Shown here: in pieces, positions 34,492 to 47,765 of the stretch
Position numbering within the stretch: the first letter of the stretch is position 1
How the letters are laid out: each line of letters opens with the position of its first letter
Assembly: GCA_014773175.1 (NCBI GenBank)
Contig: VXCM01000213.1
Span: forward strand, 62,001-126,000
Source of the DNA: Lucifuga dentata
Lineage: Eukaryota > Chordata > Actinopteri > Ophidiiformes > Bythitidae
Length of the DNA: 64,000 nt
Direction: 5' to 3'
Notes under the pieces: model-generated
Databases searched by the model: none
What the model saw: the letters and a program-made list of their open reading frames with translations, nothing else
Told to the model about the DNA's origin: nothing
Program-made: the position numbers and the translations under genes

Positions 34492-37400
34492 AGTACCTCT
34501 GTTTGGGAGGGGGGGCGCAGATTACACCGGTATCAACTCGTTTTATGGTGATTGTATTTGTGATTAGTGTGTTATTTGAATTTTAATTTGATATAATCTT
34601 TGCATGAACTCTGAGTTGGAATCTTCCCTCTGTCTGTCTGTAGGCACTTTGTTCTTTTCCAGCTTTAAAGCCAAAAACATAGTAAAGCAATGTTCTATTG
34701 CTTTACTTGACTAAGCAATTTTCTGTTGCTTTACTATGCTTCTTAGCTGCTATAGAGTTGTCACTTTATGATTATTGCACATCTTTTATAAATTTGTTTG
34801 TATTTTCTCTTGCCATTGTTGGTGACATAATGGTAAAACTTGACCAACATTCAACATCAAAACTACACACGCACTTTCATTACTTTCAGAATGAAAGTCC
34901 ATAATGAATTTCCCATTTTAGAAAATATATTCAATGCCATAGTGCAAGTGTTCCTGTTTTGTAAATGTAAGATATACTCTATCCATTTTTAAGTGGAGGC
35001 TGTGGTTTTGTTAATATGATGAGTATACTATTAAATGTTAAAAGTTAAATGTTTCTAGGTGTATTAGCTTATATGGATAATTAATTATAATAATAATAAT
35101 TTTTAAGGATTTTTTTTTATTAATGAATAATTTAAGAGACAGCCTAGAAACGGTAATTTGAAGTAAAAAGGATTCTGAACAATGGTTCTGCTTATCCCAA
35201 AATGCACCACATGTCATCACATGGCATTGCTTAATGTGAATATGGAGGTCAGTGCAGATAAAATCCAGTGAGGATTCCTGAAGCTTCCTCCCCTTTGCCC
35301 TGACCACACACACACACAAACACGAAGTGGCCTCCTGGAATCTGTCTTCTGTCCTTTTTGTGGCGAGGTTTTGGTTTACCATCTTAACTTAGAACAGAGT
35401 TTCAAGTCCATAAATACCCTGTAGGTACCATGTCTGTATCTCAGATGTCAAAATGTCCAAAATATCTCTTCAAACTCCAGCCAGGGACTTTTTTTCATTT
35501 CTTCTGTGTACTATGTATTTATTTTTTATTACTAGCAATTAACAAATTCTGATAGGCCTGTTAGCATGACTACAGGGGATTTCATCAGACGACTTGATAA
35601 TGCTACAGAGGTAGCTATAGATTCTTTTGTAGGCCACAGTGGGTTATATATGGCTTTGAGCTGAAGGAAAGAAATATTACACATCTTTTCCAGCAGTGAA
35701 TGTTTTCTGGTTTGCCTGAGGAAAAGTGCCAGTTTCCTGACAACAACCATAATGTCAAGACTCAATCACTCAGTGAGTCATTAATGTGTAAATGTCGTAG
35801 AAACTCGACAAACCTCAAATGATTCAGTGCACCATTAGCTTTTGAATTGGTACCACATTTCATACCAAAAATATACTGGAACTCTCAGACTGTTATGTTT
35901 TAAACTGCTACCATCATCCCCAAATCTCACCAACATGAGAAATCAGGCAAAATCTCACATCATATCATTAATGTAAAGACACAGATTTGTCTAATTCAAG
36001 TCAAAATTAAAATGTCTACTTACAATTTTCAAAGTCATTTCAGAGTTTACTATTAGTCATTATTTCAATTCATCAAATTAGATTACTGGTAAATTCTTAA
36101 GAAAATATGTGACTAGCATACCTCCCAGAATGTCTTGTATTTGTGTTAAAACTCCAGAAATAATAATATTTTGTCATATGAAGAAAGCTGCATGCTGACA
36201 ACTTGGTGTGCATCACTTTATATGAATGTTAGGATGAGTCATAGGTGTTTTCTGTCCCCACCGCCAAAGCCTTTCACGCTTACTGGCTGTAGCTTTTAAT
36301 GTTCCAGTGCTAATAATAATAGCAAAAACAGCAAAAACTATGTGGTAAATGAAAACCGACTCTGAAACCCAAGTGAAGAATTGAAACGGAAATCAGATTT
36401 GATTAGTAATGCCTGACAGTATGTCGAAAGTTATGGATCGAACCAAATGTCTTATGTTTTTCAATTAAAGGAGCACACCAGTGATTTTGCTGATTACATC
36501 CAATAAATACAACCAGCATACACCCCATACTGCTGCCAAACATTTTTCAAAAAATACTACTGGAGTGGTAAATATTAGAATTGTTTTTCCTACCTTCCAC
36601 GCAGCCATTGGTTTCAGTTTATTCCAGTATGCTATTAAAAATCAACTTGTAGAGACTTGAAACATACTTGAGAGACATAATCCATCACAGAACAAAATGT
36701 CTTGTTTTTTTAGTTTAAGTACTGTAATTTTAGCATTTCAACACGGAGCTACACAGAAGAAAATGTATGTCTCCGCTCGGGAATATAGTCTCAGGAGAAG
36801 ACTGCTTTACTAACAAATTAAAATGACTTTGTCTTCTACAATCAGTGTTTTCAGGCAAAACATTGAATTTAAAGTTGGGTGTATCTGAACATTTGATTTT
36901 GAAAGATCAAGGGATTTGGCAAAATAACACTAAATTCTAAAATACGGGTTTATGTTTTGGAAAATGGTCGGCAGTAATGTGATATGTATTTGGCTATGGA
37001 CTCAAACTTGCAAAATCATTGGTATGGTCCTTTAAGTTAACAACTAAACAAACGTAACTAATGAGTAAACTTTCCTAGACTTTTGAAGTTGATTTTAAGA
37101 TGTTTTATTTAGATGAGTGAGCATTTATCTGGGAAAACTGTTATCCTGAGAACTAAACACACACCTGTTCTCCAAAATGTTGCAGACAGTCCGGATAATC
37201 CCTTTCCTTTCACTCCTGCAATCTGCTATTTTAAGACAATCCCTTTCCGTTACGCATCATATGGCATTATTTAACCTTACACATAGATGAGACTGGAGCA
37301 GCTCCTCCTCTATATACGCTGCGCTTGGGGCCATTTGTTTCCCATCATTTGAGCAGATTGCAGTCATGCTGGCTGTGAGTCACGCTGGGTGGGTGAATGT

Positions 37401-38200
37401 CTCCACACTGGGTGTGGTGGGTGAGGGAGCACTTGTGGTTGCCAGAGGAAGAAAGCATCTAATTTGACTAGAATTGCGAAAAAAATTAAATAAATGGATA
37501 GTGAGCTTTTTTTTTGTTTTGTTTTTGTTTTTTTTTTTTATAATGGTCACATGGTTAAAAGAATTTCATGGAAGCATCATGGGAGAACATGGATGAAACA
37601 TGGAATCTCAGACACATGCCAGACACTAATACTTGCTGAGGCATGCCGCTTGTACGCATAGATTATAGATCTAGTAATTAGAGTTTACACAGATTAGTAG
37701 CCAGTGAGAGCTGCATGTATCTGCTGCTTTTGCCTTCACATAAATCTATATGATGCAATGCTGTTTGTTTCTGTAACGACGCATCAGCTGAAATCAACAA
37801 AAAAAATTCAATTTTTCTCCAATGTGTGCGCCAGATGTGATCCAACCGCAACTGGATGGATGATGCACAGATGCGCACAATAGATCCTGCTATGTGCAGT
37901 ATGTGTGTGTGTGTGTGTGTGTGTGTGTATGGGGGGGGGANGAAATGTTACACCATAAAACACCCCCAAAACACCCCTCTTCTCCTGGTCTCAAACACTG
38001 CAGAGTTGGTGACTTAACTCCGGAGTTTCTCCGCCATACCTGCAGAGTTTACTGGGCTATCTGTCTCCTCAGGGCTCGGACTGACACATTAATTGGCTCC
38101 CTGAGGTGCTGCATTTTGTAATCCAGCTTTCACTGCCCTCCATACACCTGCCTGCCAAGCTGCAGCTCGGATGGGCGCGGCTGGGACCGGTGCCCAAATC
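34492..38200. other. upstream region of col17a1
   Basis: AT-rich non-coding DNA with one full TTAA-bounded element (36465-37035), a GT microsatellite at about 37900-37928 followed by a G run and an assembly N (37941), and GC-rich sequence after 37970. No coding exon is recognised. Confidence 0.5.
36465..37035 (+). mobile_element. TTAA-bounded inverted-repeat element (copy E)
   Basis: TTAAAGGAGCACACCAGTGA at the left and CATTGGTATGGTCCTTTAA at the right. The interior shares the AGCCATTGGTTTCAGTT block and the GGGAATATAGTCTC block with copies B and I. It has no ORF. Confidence 0.8.
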
Positions 38201-38287
38201 TCTGTTTTGACTTGCCTGGGAAAGTTGAGCGAAAGCACAAAAGGACGGAGGACTTTGGGAACATCCCACCACGGCACGTCAGCTTCT

Positions 38288-38381
38288 TATAAACACGTTA
38301 TTCCCTGCGTGACCGGATCAGTCGGTGTTTCTTGAGGATTTGGGATTTGATTTGATTGTGGCTGCACCGAGTCGGTTGAAG
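38288..38381 (+). promoter_or_regulatory. col17a1: candidate core promoter and leader exon of col17a1
   Basis: TATAAA (38288-38293) follows a CpG-containing stretch (37990-38280, including GATGGGCGCGGCTGGGACCG). A leader from about 38318 could run to a donor at 38381 (GGTTGAAG/GTAACGG). The next usable acceptor is CACCTCAG at 39502, just before the first coding exon. This is the better of two candidate promoters. Confidence 0.4.
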
Positions 38382-39510
38382 GTAACGGATCTGGAGCAAA
38401 CCTGGAAGCTTAAAAAGTTGTTTTGATGCTGGATGCGTCTGTTGTGGATATATTTCTACCACATGGCTGTTGCATATTTACTCTCCTGCACTAATTACTG
38501 CATTATGGCACTTTTGGTGGTGATGGGCTGCGCAAAAAAGAAAAACATTAAAAAACGCTTTTTTGGGGCTGCAGATTTGTTGGCTTTGTTGGATGGACTT
38601 GCTCAAAACTCCCTATTATAATCATAAAAGTGTTTATTTTCTGGCTGTGGTACTCAGAAGTGCCATTTTGGCATCAGAATCTCATTTCGCTGTTCTATTT
38701 GCATCATTCAGTGTCGCAGGATTAGTCTTCTAGTTGTTAAATGAAACTTCTGTGTCGGAACTCACCAAAGCAGTGCGCAAAGTTTTGGATTATGGAAATT
38801 TCAGATCATTAATTTACTTTTGTCAACGTTTAGAAATACTCCCCCAAAAGCTGCTGCATAGGAGGAGGAACTCAGCTGTGGAAATATTCATACTTATGTT
38901 TTTCCAAAGTTTCCAAAGTTGGTAGATGGATTTAAAGTCTGAGCTGCAGGGTGTGGTGAGGAGTCTTTCAGAGTTGTACCCTGATCCACTGGCTTCTTTT
39001 GTTCTTTTGTTAGTTTGGATTTCAAAGACACAAAGTGAATCTGAAGTCTATTGAAATCTGTAGGATTCTTTCTGATGATGATGGTGATGATGATGATGCT
39101 TTATAGAAGCCTGAGCCTTTTTTGTGGCCTCCATTATTCACATCTGAAATTACGTTTTTTGAATAGCCACTGTAAGAGCAGAATGTGTTCCTTTACTTTA
39201 TCAGGTGAACTGTAATTTCTGCTTTTGTTACAGTTGTGCAAAACAGGTTGTTCAGGTTGTTCAGTTCATCTCTTAAAGTATTATATGGCATATATTTGTC
39301 TCAGATTAATGTTAAAGATATAATTCACCTTATTTAAACCCAAATCTCTGTGATTTGTGTCAATGTTGTGGTGACACGTTTAATCTTTGACCTTCAGCTG
39401 TCTCTTAGAATGGCATTTAATCACAGTGATATGTCAGCAAACAGTTGATTAACAATGGTGACGTTGGTTGTGATGCTGGTCAATATTTTATCATCACCTC
39501 AGCAGATAAG

Positions 39511-39528
39511 ATGGGATGGACGATTTAA
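39511..39528 (+). other. col17a1: five-codon upstream ORF overlapping the col17a1 start
   Basis: ATG GGA TGG ACG ATT TAA begins 5 bp before the predicted col17a1 ATG (39516) in another frame and ends 10 bp inside the coding region. Ribosomes would have to scan past it or reinitiate. Confidence 0.45.
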
Positions 39529-42500
39529 CAAGACAGAGGGACTTCTCAGGAGGCTTGTCAGAAGAAAAGGGTGAGATTTCTGAATAAATTTCTAAAGTAT
39601 TAAATCCATAGATGCAGAACAGCAACTAAAACATCATAACAGTGAGCACGCAGGGATTTTTAAAGGACCACACTGATGATTTTTCATGTTTGAGCCCAAT
39701 AAGTACCACATACACATTATGTTTCTGCCAACCATTTTCTAAAATAGAAAACCGTAATATAGTTTTTTCTAATTCCCCTAATCTTTCAAAATCAAATATT
39801 CAGGTGGTACATGCACCTTAAAATTAAATTTTTTGGCTGCTGAGAAAAACAGTCTTCTCCTGGGACCATATTCCCTGCGGCAGAGATATTCTTTTCTGTG
39901 TAGCTTCGTGTTGGATGGGTAAATTAACTTCAACAAAAAATTTTATTTTAATAGACATTTTATTTGCTTGATGGAATAGCTACATCAAGCATATTTCAAG
40001 TCACTACAAGTTGATTTTCATAGCGTATTTGAACGAACTGTGGCTGCCTGGAAGGTAGAAAAAGAATTCTAACAGCTCCAGTAGAATGTTTTGGAAAATG
40101 GCTGGCAGTAACATAAAATGTTTGTGGGTTGTATCTTTTTGGGCTCAAACATGCAAAATCACCAGTGTGGTCCTTTAAGTTTCTAAGTTCTGTGCTCGAA
40201 AATCAAAGAAAAGATTAACCTTTGAATAAGTGCATTAAAAAATGTGATTCCTCGTTAGAAAGCTTACTGTGTATAAAAAGTTATTTGTTCATTACTGTCA
40301 CAAAAACAACTTCAGGGCATAAAATCCCCCCCCCCCCCCNAAAAAAAAAAAAAAAATCTTCAGTGCATGAGTTTTAAAAATGTTTCCAGCCTTTTCTTGG
40401 GTGCTGCTTGCCTCTTTTTGGGTCTTAACAACACGCCTTCACTGCTCTGCTCCACATTTCCATTCTCATTAAGGCCTAATTAGTGGTTCCATCACGCCTA
40501 CTGCCATGAGTGATGATCTTCCTCCTCTTCTTGCTCCAATAGTAAATATGAAAGTCATATACAGTAACAACCCAACTTGGCTTTACAGCTTTGAGGACGG
40601 ATGAAAAGGTCAAAGAACGTCTGATTATATGTTTGACGCTGTCTAACAGAAACATATAATCAGACATTTTCATCCTCTTTTTGTGAAAGTCACTTTTAAG
40701 AGGCCTGAGGAAGAGGAGGGAAGCATGAAATGGGGAAAGAATTTACAAATATCTAAGAATCCAGTAAAACTCAGGAGACTGCAGCTGGATTGCAAGAGGC
40801 CCCCTAGTGGCTGAATAGTGACAATAATTTGATTTATATTTATAATTTCTCCCATTATATCCATATTTCACAAGGACATCATGTGCTTCATGCATTATTA
40901 GACTAAAGAGAGATTTATGGAGCCAGTTTCTGATTTAAATAATAACTATATCTACACTTAAACTATAGAAAAACTATTCAGAAAGAGAGTTTTTGAGTTA
41001 TAAATACTGCAGATTATTTTTCAGAAAAATCATCAGCGTCAATTTACATTTGAGTCTGTAAGAAACAACATGGAAGAATAATGTGACAGCCTCAGAAAAG
41101 AAAACTGATCAATTTAATTTAGTTGAGATTCCCCTTTTAGACCATAGTTTTTTAAAGGACCATACTTTTGTTTTTCCATGTTTACACCCAACAAATACTA
41201 CTTGGGTACATATTTTACCACTAACTTTTCCTAAACATTAAAACATTTATTACATATTTTAGTTTTCATGTTATTTTGTGAAATTCCCTAATTCTTTAAA
41301 CTTAAATGTTCAGGTGATACCACCTTAAAGTTAGATTTTTTTTTTTTTTTGCCTGTCCAAAATATTGATGTAAACAAACTTTTAACAGCATCAGAAATAT
41401 TAATAACTCAGATTTAATTGAATGATAATATTAAAAGACCTGCTAATTTGTTTGAGAGTGACAGCAGGTTTTCTTCTTGCTTTGATTCTTGCTGGTTGGT
41501 CGACGATTTTTTTTTTTTTTTTACATTCAGATCACAGATTGTGTTTTTAACTCAATTCAGTTCATTAACAGTATCTTTAGTCTTTATTAGAGATTAGCTG
41601 TATGTTTAAAGACATATAAAACAAACAAGAAAAGTCTCCTGGTTTTTAAAAATCTGAAATGACATTTATGAACATTGTACATTTGTACATTTATGAATTA
41701 AACAAATCTTTAGTTAGATGCTGATGAGATTTTCTACTTGGGTATGAGAATGAGCTCTCAAATGACACTCTGATTCTCTATTGAAGCATTTCAGCTGTTA
41801 CCAAAAAATGATTGCTTTATAACCCCAAAAAGTCACACTAGGTTTTTTCCAACTTTCCTGAGGTTTTTTTTTTTCAGGCTTTTTAGGGGCTATTCCCATT
41901 GTTTCCATTGTTATCTTAGAGGTTTTAGGGTTATTCTTGACTTCTGAGCTTTTTTTCAAAGCTAATACTCAGCACTACACCCAGTGTCAAATATGATGAA
42001 GTTTACTGTACATATAACTCTGTGGATAGTACAAAAATGAGCACACAGTATAATGTACGTGCTATAATGTTACAGAGTACTAATTTTCTTTATTTTGTTC
42101 ACTATCAGTTGCGACAGAAACTGTAACTTCAACAACTAGACTGACGTCTCTACCACCGAGTGAGTGTGTCCTTCCTCCACTCATGCATGCTTTAATTACT
42201 GGCAGGATCCCTAAACATAATACAGTAATTACAGTGAGCATTTCTGAAGGATGTGGCCCGTGAGTAACAACGTCTCCTTGTTTTGCTGTGTGTCTTCTCG
42301 TTGCTAGAGGGAACCAGCGGATCAAATCACAGGAATATGTCCAGCAGTGCTGGAGGGCTGAGCGTGGAGAAGAATGTCTTAAGCCAGAACAGCAGCACAA
42401 CTTATTTCACCTCATGTGAGGAAACTACCGATGATTCAAAAGTGGGAAGTGGAAGTTCTGAATCAGTCTTTAGGCTGAATTTGGGATGCAGAAGTGTTTT

Positions 42501-45500
42501 AGCTTTTACTCAAATCCATAATCCTTAAACAGTGAAATGAACTCAAGTTGCAGAAGTTAAGTACTTGTTAAAGACTTGTTATCAGGTTGACTAAATTCTC
42601 TAAAAACTTTTTATAATTCCCAGATTGTTAGGATTTAAATTCCTCTATGTAACTTGATGCTTTGGTTATTAAAAAAAAAAAAATCTCATGCAAATTTGCT
42701 TTTTTCAGCCTTCATAGTGTTAGATGATGCACTTAGGACTACAAGTAATGAATATTTTTCTTCTATAGATAACCAATAGATGATTATCTTAATTATTTAT
42801 TTATTTTCTAAGGGCCTAACATGTCAAAAATAGTGACCATTGCTCATCACAACCCAAGATTACAGTTTCAAACTTATAATATTAAGAAACCTAAGATTTT
42901 AATTTTAAAATCAGCAAATTTTTATATTGGAGCATAATTACTGAATATGTGACATTATTTCTTGATGAATAACTTAAACAATTAATCCATTATCAAAACT
43001 GTGATGGCAACATTTTGACTTTGTGATTTTGACTTTTAAAATCATGATGTGTCATATAATCAACCTTGATTGGCTAAAAGAAACGAATAAATGGACCACA
43101 TGATACATTTTTATATCAGGTTTGAGAATTATTTTACATTTAATATATACTGTGGCTTTTTCATGATATAATATAGAAGTTTTATGGCTTTTAACAGTTT
43201 AGGATGGAATTTCTCAGGATAGCTTGCAGCTTTATGTGGAACTGACACTGATACAATTAAAATGACTTTTACTTAAAATCCAGCAGAGGGCGATCACAAC
43301 TCACCAGCTGCTGCCCATTCTGACATCACAATGTCTTGTGCACATTGTCAAATAACTATTTATTCAAAATATCAGTCATGTTGTTGATTGATCAAATAAT
43401 GGTTAACAGGAAAGCAAAGCTAACTTTTTGTGCTCCTCCAGCCTCTGTAGGTGTGAATGGGAGAAGCTACAGCTCCTCCTCAGGAGTCTTCCTAGGAGAC
43501 TCCTCAGGTGGAGGCGATGGAGGGGGGCTCTTCGGCGACGGAGATGAGTTCGGAAGCGCAGGCAGCGAGAGTTACCTGCTGAGCTCCGTTACAAAAGTGA
43601 GGTCATCCAGCTCGTCGGGCAATGCCAGGAGAAGTCAGAGTGCTGCCTCGTCAGGAGGCCTGCTGCCAGGTTTCCGGGACAGGAAGAATATATCTAGCCG
43701 CTCAGGAGGTTATGACGGTGAGCGTGGATCCTGTTAGACTTAATAAAATAAGAGCTGCACAGTTGGCATTTCTGCACCAGAAACAGAGAAGAGAAGGAAA
43801 CTGTCAGGCACAAGGGTGGAGTTCACGCCTCTGCTAACCTATTGTGTTTTCTTCTAGGGAGTTCCAGTGGTAATTCCTCTCCTGAACTTACACGCAAAGA
43901 TTATGGAAACTATTGTAAGTGAGAGTGACAGCTGCATGGGTTTCTATACTTTCTAATCACACCATTTTCCTCCAGCTTTATCCTCATTCTGTGTACTTTC
44001 TTGGGTTCTTTTCAGGCTCCAGAGGGAGGAGCGAAAGCAGAGGTATGCCATAATGGCTCCTTGTTTTTCCCCTCCCTTCATTATTTCTGCACCATCTGAC
44101 TGTGAATTGTCCTGGCTTAACTTTTATTAAATCTGGATTCCTTGTCCATTGTGTGTGTTTGTCCAGAGAGCGAGATCAGAGCCAGATTGCAAAGTGCCTC
44201 TCCCACCGCCACCAGATGTAAGACCACTTGAGACACTTGGATCCATTCACTACTGGTTATGCAACTCCTCATAAAGCAACAAATCATGTGTTCATTCAAA
44301 GATCCACTTGGATAGTAAAAAGATTTTACAGGGTGCATGTGGGTCGCTTTAGAGCAGAATACATTTTGAGTTATGTTGCTGTCAGATGTTTGGTGTGGTT
44401 TTCAATATTTCATGCAAAGAAAATTACTTTCATGCAGCTCTCTGTTGCATGAAATCTCAGCCTCATCAGTCTGGTCGATCTGCAAAAAGTCTCCATTTTA
44501 ACGAGTCATTTTGTCTGTTATTGAGATCTAAAAGTCTTATTTTTTTTTCAACAAAATCTGTGCAGTTAGATTATTTCTGTTCCCAAAATAAATCAAGGCA
44601 TAAGAATTTTCTACAAATTATTGCCATTTTGTGTAATTTAGAAAAATTATTATGAATTACATTATTATTATGAATTTGGTTTTCCACTTGTTTTAAGAAA
44701 ATAAGGGATTTAGTACTCAATAAATGATTAAAAAAAAAAAAACACACACACTTTGATAACATGGAGAGTTTTGCAGCAGCAACATTTTAAAAAGTCCTGT
44801 TTCTTTTCAGGGCTGTAAAAATGTTTCCAATCTTTCCAAATAGTCTGGAAGCTGTTAACATGAATCAAACCAGACTCAGAAACACAAAAACAGATTGATT
44901 TATCTAAATAGAATCAGAAACATATGCAGAAGTGCTCAGACAGAAGCTTTAAGGCACAATAAGAAGAGTCAGGTTGGAGCAGTGAAGCTCACAGGTTTAT
45001 TTACGTCGTGTTCCTGTGGGAAGAAGCTTGCAGGCCAGAGGATCTGCGGTGGCAAAAATGGCACAGATGAGTCACTAAAACAGCAGAAGGTCAGACTGTT
45101 TCAGTTTGTGATTACTCCCCCTGCTGGTCAGACTGAGTAACTGACACGATTTTAGTCACACCCTGCCAACTTCGGATCGAATATTACAGAACAAATCTTT
45201 CCTGAACCTTACTTCATTTTAAGTTGATCTTTGATTACTATAGTGCATTTTTAAAGTCCCACTTCTTAAAGGGCTATACCGATGATTTTGCATGTTTGAG
45301 CCCAATAAATACTGCCTGCATACACATTTTCTTAACAACCCTGTTCCAAAATGTAAAACTAGTTTAGTTTAGTTACACTTTTTTTCGTGCAGCTCAGTTT
45401 TGGATGGTTTAAATTAAGTAACTTTGATTAAAAAAAAAAAAAAAAAAATTGACATATTGTTCACTGTGTTGGATTACTTCTCTCAAGTATGTTTCTACAA

Positions 45501-47699
45501 GTTGATGTTAATGAACTGGAATGAAAAATGCTTGGTAGTTATGCAGTATGTGGGGTTGTATTTATTGGTCTAAATCACTGGTATGGTCCTTTTATTTTAG
45601 ACCTGCATAATTTATAATCACAACTGATACAGCTCATAAAATTTGAATAATTTTGAGATACATGAGTCCCAGATTTTGCTTTTAAGATATATTGTAGAAC
45701 GTGTATTGTTTGTTAAGTGTGTGTGTGTGTGTGTGTGTGTTTTGCAGGGACGGAGCTGGATGATGTAAAGAAGCTGCTGAAGGCGGGACGCTCCAGCAGC
45801 GAGAGTCCCACTCGATCTTCCTCAGCCTCCATCACCCTGCCTGTCCCCAAAAAGTCCAGCGTGGAAACCAAGACTGTCTCCGTGGCCACTCAGTCAGGTA
45901 TCCTCTCACCAACATAAACTCACACACACACACGTGCACCCTCATCCACAGCCCCAGTTCCCATGTCAAACCTAACAGATTTATAGAGTCTGACATGCAT
46001 TCCTGATACGTTCACGTGGGCTCAGGATTGACCCACTGTGAAATCAGAAAGTCTTTGAAAGTCTTTATGCAACAAATCTACAATGCTGCACGGTTTGGTT
46101 AAAGGAAGAGCTCACAATTCATTCTGTTGCGAAAAGCAGGGACAGCAGGATGTGTGTGTGGCATGAAAAAGCAAACATGTCAATATCACATTGTTCAAGA
46201 ACAACTTAAAAAGAGTTTTTCTGCCCCCTAGTGGCCAGAATTCCATTAATATGGCTTTAAAAACTGGCAAGACTATATGTATGTGCATATAACAAGTATT
46301 TTTCTAGTTCTTTGCTCTATTTAATCTTATTCTATCATTATTATAGAAATCAGGCGTGTTCAGGGTGGTACGACCCTGAACACACCTGATCTCGTCCAAT
46401 CTCATCCGATCTCGGAAGTTTAGCAGGGTTGGGCCTGGTTAGTACTTTGATGGGAGACAGCGTAGGAATACCAGGTGCTGTAAGCTTATTATGATATATA
46501 CACTCTATATGATTGTTGTCTTTGTGTCTTTTCTTCCTTCCAGCTTCAACTTCCTTTGGTTCCTTTGGCGTAAGATCAGGCCAGTACAGTATCAGTGAGA
46601 CTGGCCTGTATGATTCCAATCTGAAATCAGGGCAGTTTGATACTGGCATGAAGTCAGGCCAGTATGATTTTGGTCTGAAGACAGGCGATTATGACACTAT
46701 TGTGAATTCGGGACAATATGATATGAGTCTGAAATCAGGGCAGTATGCTACTGGTGTGAAATCACCTCAGTATGACATTAGTCTGTCATCGGGGCAGTTT
46801 GATACTGGTGTAAAATCAGGCCAGTATGATTCCAGTCTGAAATCAGGGCAGTATGCTACTGGTATGAAATCATCCCAGTACGACATGAGTCTGAAATCAG
46901 GGCAGTTTGATTCTGGTGTGAAGTCTGGACAGTATGATATGAGTGTAAAATCAGACCAGTACGACTCTGGCGTGAAAACCAGTCAGTACGACGTCAGTCT
47001 GAAATCAGGCCTGTGTGACACCAGTGTGCGATCAGGCCAGTATGATTCCGTCATGATGGACTCGGTCCTCCCAGCCTTCTCCTGGTCCACCTCCACCCTG
47101 CCCTCCTCCTCCTCCCCCACGGTGGCCGCTGGCAGCGGCAGCAGCACGTACACCTACCAGGTCAGCACCAACAACATGTCGGCGGGATCCCCATTGCTCA
47201 GCCCCACCTCACCCTCCTCATTGTCAGGTGAGACCACGGGGTAGAGAGTGTATGCACACTATTAGTGTTAGCAGTTCAAGGTAACAACATGGTGACTTGC
47301 TGTTTGTTTAAAAAAAAAAAAAATCACTACTCATCCAAGTAGCTTGTTCAGCTGAGACAAATAAGCAGCAAACCAACATTTATCATCTGAGCGTCGTTCA
47401 CACCTTGGTCAGGTGACTCATTGGGTCCAGGTGGTAGGTGTGAATGACAAGAGGACAAATGCAGGTGTCAGTGTCAAGTGGTGTGTAACATAGTGTGGAA
47501 CATTCTGGCGAAGATTTTTTTGTATCTCTGTTTGCAGTTTACGGATTCCAGAACAATCTGGCGCCCACATCTGGCAGCGTACTCACTACAAGTGGAGCTA
47601 ACATAAATGCTAACCTAGGAGGTATGATGACACGTTTACTGACACACTTTTCACTTCACAATGTTTTGCCGTCAATAAATATGTAACATAACAAGGTGC

Positions 47700-47765
<66 letters not shown>

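Larger units (their letters stand above)
39571..42108 (+). other. col17a1: col17a1 intron 1
   Basis: About 2.5 kb with two elements of the TTAA family, an assembly join in a C/A homopolymer (N 40340), and an inverted pair ATCAGACATTTTCAT-like sequence around 40620-40672 (CTGATTATATGTTT against AAACATATAATCAG). No exon is seen. Confidence 0.6.

Noticed and set aside
38069..38277. Two overlapping minus-strand frames in GC-rich sequence
   Set aside because: They arise from the GC-rich candidate promoter of col17a1, overlap each other in different frames and show no recognisable domain.
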